Assembly (NCBI GenBank): GCA_046289975.1
Contig: JBKBUQ010000014.1
Coordinates: forward strand, 1-35,182
DNA: 35,182 bases
Origin: UBA2798 sp046289975
Lineage (GTDB): Bacteria > Bacteroidota > Bacteroidia > Flavobacteriales_D > UBA2798
Direction of reading: 5' to 3'
Under the pieces are notes generated by a model that saw only the letters and a program-made list of their open reading frames with translations, made no database searches and was not told the DNA's origin. This document shows, one piece after another, positions 33,264 to 35,182 of this stretch (position 1 is its first letter; each line of letters starts with the position of its first letter). The translations under genes were made by a program, and so were the position numbers.

Positions 33264-35182
33264 TTGCAAGACAATCTTTCCATATTGATTGATAAACTGG
33301 ATGCATTTATCCGGAAGTACTATAAGAACCTTCTTATTCGAGGCTCTCTGCTTAGTTTTTCTACTGTTCTGATTGCTTTTCTGTTTGTGATTCTTGTTGA
33401 TCAGTGGGCAGATCTTTCTGCTACCGGTCGGACCATTCTCTTTTTTGGGTTTGTAGGAATATTTTTTGTTGCGCTTTCCATATGGGTAATCGATCCCCTG
33501 GTTAGGTATTTCAGACTAGGTAAAGTAATCAGCCATGATCAGGCAGCAGTAATTGTTGGAGAGCATTTTTCGGATGTCGGAGATAAAATTATCAATACAC
33601 TTCAATTAGGCAGGCAAGCCGTTCTCACCAGCGGGCAATTGGATTTGTTAAATGCGAGTATACAGCAACGCGTCATTGATTTGCGTCCTGTACCATTTAC
33701 CTCTGCAATTGATCTGCGTAAAAACAAAAAGTATTTGCGTTTTGCATTACCACCTCTGTTTGTTGCGGTGGCATTGTTGTTTGCTGCGCCAAGTGTATTA
33801 ACAGAAGGAAGCTTTCGCTTGTTGAATTTCAACAGCGAATTTGAAGCAAAAGCCCCCTTTTCTTTCGATCTCTTGAGTGACACCCTCGAAGTAGTAGAAC
33901 AGGATGATTTTTCGCTTGAACTGGAGCTTAACGGAATGCAATTGCCTGCGGAGGTAAAAATTGTTGCAGGTGAGGAAAACTACTTAATGGAGCGGGGCGA
34001 TAAGAGACATTTTAACTATGTATTCCGAAAAGTAGCTCGCGATATTCAGTTTCGGTTTTCTGCTGATGGATATTCGTCCAAAGAATATGTTTTGAAAGTT
34101 CTTCCCAATCCGTCTCTATTGTCGTTTGAGGTGCAGCTGGATTTTCCTAAATACACAGCGATTGCCCCTAAAGTAATTTCTAATTCAGGTGACCTTATCA
34201 TCCCCGAAGGGACATCTGCCAAATGGGTCGTTCGTACTAAAAACACAGATCGGCTTACTGTACGTCTGCAGGATAGTTTATTGCGTTTGAACCCCGCTCC
34301 AAAGGATCAATTTTCGTTCGGTGCACGTTTGATGAGTAGTGGCACCTATGCGCTTCTTACAGCGAATAAATTCACCACCTCGCGCGATTCGCTGACTTAT
34401 TTCCTTCAGGTAATTCCTGATCAGCATCCGGTTATTGATTTGGACGAATTTCAGGATTCAACGTCGCTGCGCAGAAAATATTTTACCGGTCAAATCAGTG
34501 ATGATTATGGGTTCACCCGCTTAGCGTTTCATTACCGTTTTCTGGAGAGCGGCGATTCTGTTCAGGATAAGTCGTTAAAGTCAATTGAGCTTCCGTTCAG
34601 CCGCCAATCCGCTGCAGATCGTTTTGTTTATTTCTGGGACCTTTCCCAACTCAATATTCTTCCCGGAGATCAAATCGAGTATTATTTTACCGTCTCTGAT
34701 AATGATGGCATTCATGGCCCTAAAAGCACCAGGTCACAAACGCGGATTTTCCGGGCTCCCTCCTTGCAGGAGATATCTGCAAATAATGACAAGAACAATT
34801 CGGAGATCAAAGACAAAATGGAAAAAGCTTTGATCGAAGCCAAGAAGCTTAGCAAGGATATGAAAGTCACTAAGCAAGAATTGCTGGAGAAGAAAAATCC
34901 GGGTTGGCAGGAAAAGAAGAAGATGGAAGACATGCTCGAGCGCCATCAACAGTTGCAGAAACAACTCGAGGATATTCGCAAACAAAACGAACAAAACAAC
35001 CAGCAAAAAACCGAGTTCAAGGATGTCAATGAATCCTTGATGGAAAAACAAAAGCAATTGGAGGATATGTTCAATAAGCTCATGAACGATGAGATGAAAA
35101 AGCTTTATGAAGAGCTGCAAAAACTCATGGAGCAAATGAATAAGGACAAGGTGCAGGAGCAGATGGAAAAAATGGAGATGTC
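33264..35182 (+). CDS. DUF4175-type membrane protein, 3' end outside window
   Basis: A frame open from the stop at 33261-33263 to the window edge, at least 639 codons with no internal stop. No ATG occurs before about 33934, so a TTG is the likely start: 33264 (giving MQDNLSILIDKLDAF) or 33285. The protein begins with KLDAFIRKYYKNLLIRG, then two membrane helices (about 20-45 and 50-73) and a third near 160-180. A beta-rich extracytoplasmic region (about 185-510) follows, then a long Gln/Glu/Lys/Met-rich coiled coil to the edge. This order matches Bacteroidota DUF4175 proteins. Their function is unknown to me. The gene diverges from gltX. Confidence 0.88.
   Translation, partial: MQDNLSILIDKLDAFIRKYYKNLLIRGSLLSFSTVLIAFLFVILVDQWADLSATGRTILFFGFVGIFFVALSIWVIDPLVRYFRLGKVISHDQAAVIVGEHFSDVGDKIINTLQLGRQAVLTSGQLDLLNASIQQRVIDLRPVPFTSAIDLRKNKKYLRFALPPLFVAVALLFAAPSVLTEGSFRLLNFNSEFEAKAPFSFDLLSDTLEVVEQDDFSLELELNGMQLPAEVKIVAGEENYLMERGDKRHFNYVFRKVARDIQFRFSADGYSSKEYVLKVLPNPSLLSFEVQLDFPKYTAIAPKVISNSGDLIIPEGTSAKWVVRTKNTDRLTVRLQDSLLRLNPAPKDQFSFGARLMSSGTYALLTANKFTTSRDSLTYFLQVIPDQHPVIDLDEFQDSTSLRRKYFTGQISDDYGFTRLAFHYRFLESGDSVQDKSLKSIELPFSRQSAADRFVYFWDLSQLNILPGDQIEYYFTVSDNDGIHGPKSTRSQTRIFRAPSLQEISANNDKNNSEIKDKMEKALIEAKKLSKDMKVTKQELLEKKNPGWQEKKKMEDMLERHQQLQKQLEDIRKQNEQNNQQKTEFKDVNESLMEKQKQLEDMFNKLMNDEMKKLYEELQKLMEQMNKDKVQEQMEKMEM

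Noticed and set aside
34734..35135. 133-codon minus-strand frame rich in Leu, Phe and His
   Set aside because: It is the reverse of the Gln/Glu/Lys/Met-rich coiled coil of the DUF4175 gene, whose codon bias produces a false hydrophobic reading.

Overview
This window is a gene-dense, moderately AT-rich chromosomal segment from a Bacteroidota bacterium, probably a Flavobacteriales- or Cryomorphaceae-like lineage, though the order is an inference. The evidence is a type IX secretion C-terminal domain of the gliding-motility (CHU_C) type with a SprB-like repeat, large Reg_prop/Y_Y_Y and TPR sensors ending in SpoIIE-type phosphatases, a LytTR response regulator, a DUF4175 protein, weak Shine-Dalgarno signals, and several upstream boxes matching the Bacteroidota -7 consensus TAnnTTTG. 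No phage, insertion sequence, CRISPR array or plasmid gene is visible. Most of the content is housekeeping plus signalling.

Layout. 118-3392: a thioredoxin-like lipoprotein (+) converges on an rpiB-M28 peptidase pair (-). 3393-3807: a non-coding gap. 3808-11844 (+): an apparent four-gene unit of a MORN-repeat exported protein, a 1442-residue membrane histidine kinase with about eight PAS domains, a LytTR response regulator and a GT-C membrane glycosyltransferase; the first three genes are joined by ATGA overlaps. 11845-13995 (-): RNase R, whose stop codon abuts that of the glycosyltransferase. 14089-16316 (+): an unrecognised helical protein, then a small secreted SprB/PKD/CHU_C protein, closed by a strong hairpin terminator. 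16382-19752 (-): a small acidic protein, an ALDH7-type dehydrogenase with a well-formed promoter, and the RseP site-2 protease. 19866-21047 (+): a secreted CARDB-like protein lying between rseP and dxr. 21044-28781 (-): alpha/beta hydrolase, Reg_prop/PAS/SpoIIE sensor phosphatase, TPR/SpoIIE phosphatase and dxr. 28829-29144: a tRNA-Cys gene with its terminator, and a second copy of the terminator plus the 3' tip of the tRNA. 29186-33099 (-): gltX, a second TPR/SpoIIE phosphatase and folB, reading towards the tRNA. 33264-35182 (+): the start of a DUF4175 membrane/coiled-coil gene that runs off the window and has no ATG start.

How the genes work together. Three exported or membrane-anchored sensors in about 9.3 kb share one C-terminal PP2C/SpoIIE output domain but have different sensor halves, and they are interleaved with isoprenoid (dxr), folate (folB) and translation (gltX, tRNA-Cys) genes. 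No partner kinase, STAS anti-anti-sigma protein or sigma factor is present to complete a partner-switching pathway. The other signalling block (MORN protein, PAS kinase, LytTR regulator, glycosyltransferase) looks like a self-contained sensory operon that may affect the cell surface. The features most worth a second look are that operon, the phosphatase cluster, and the tRNA-Cys 3'-end/terminator duplication.
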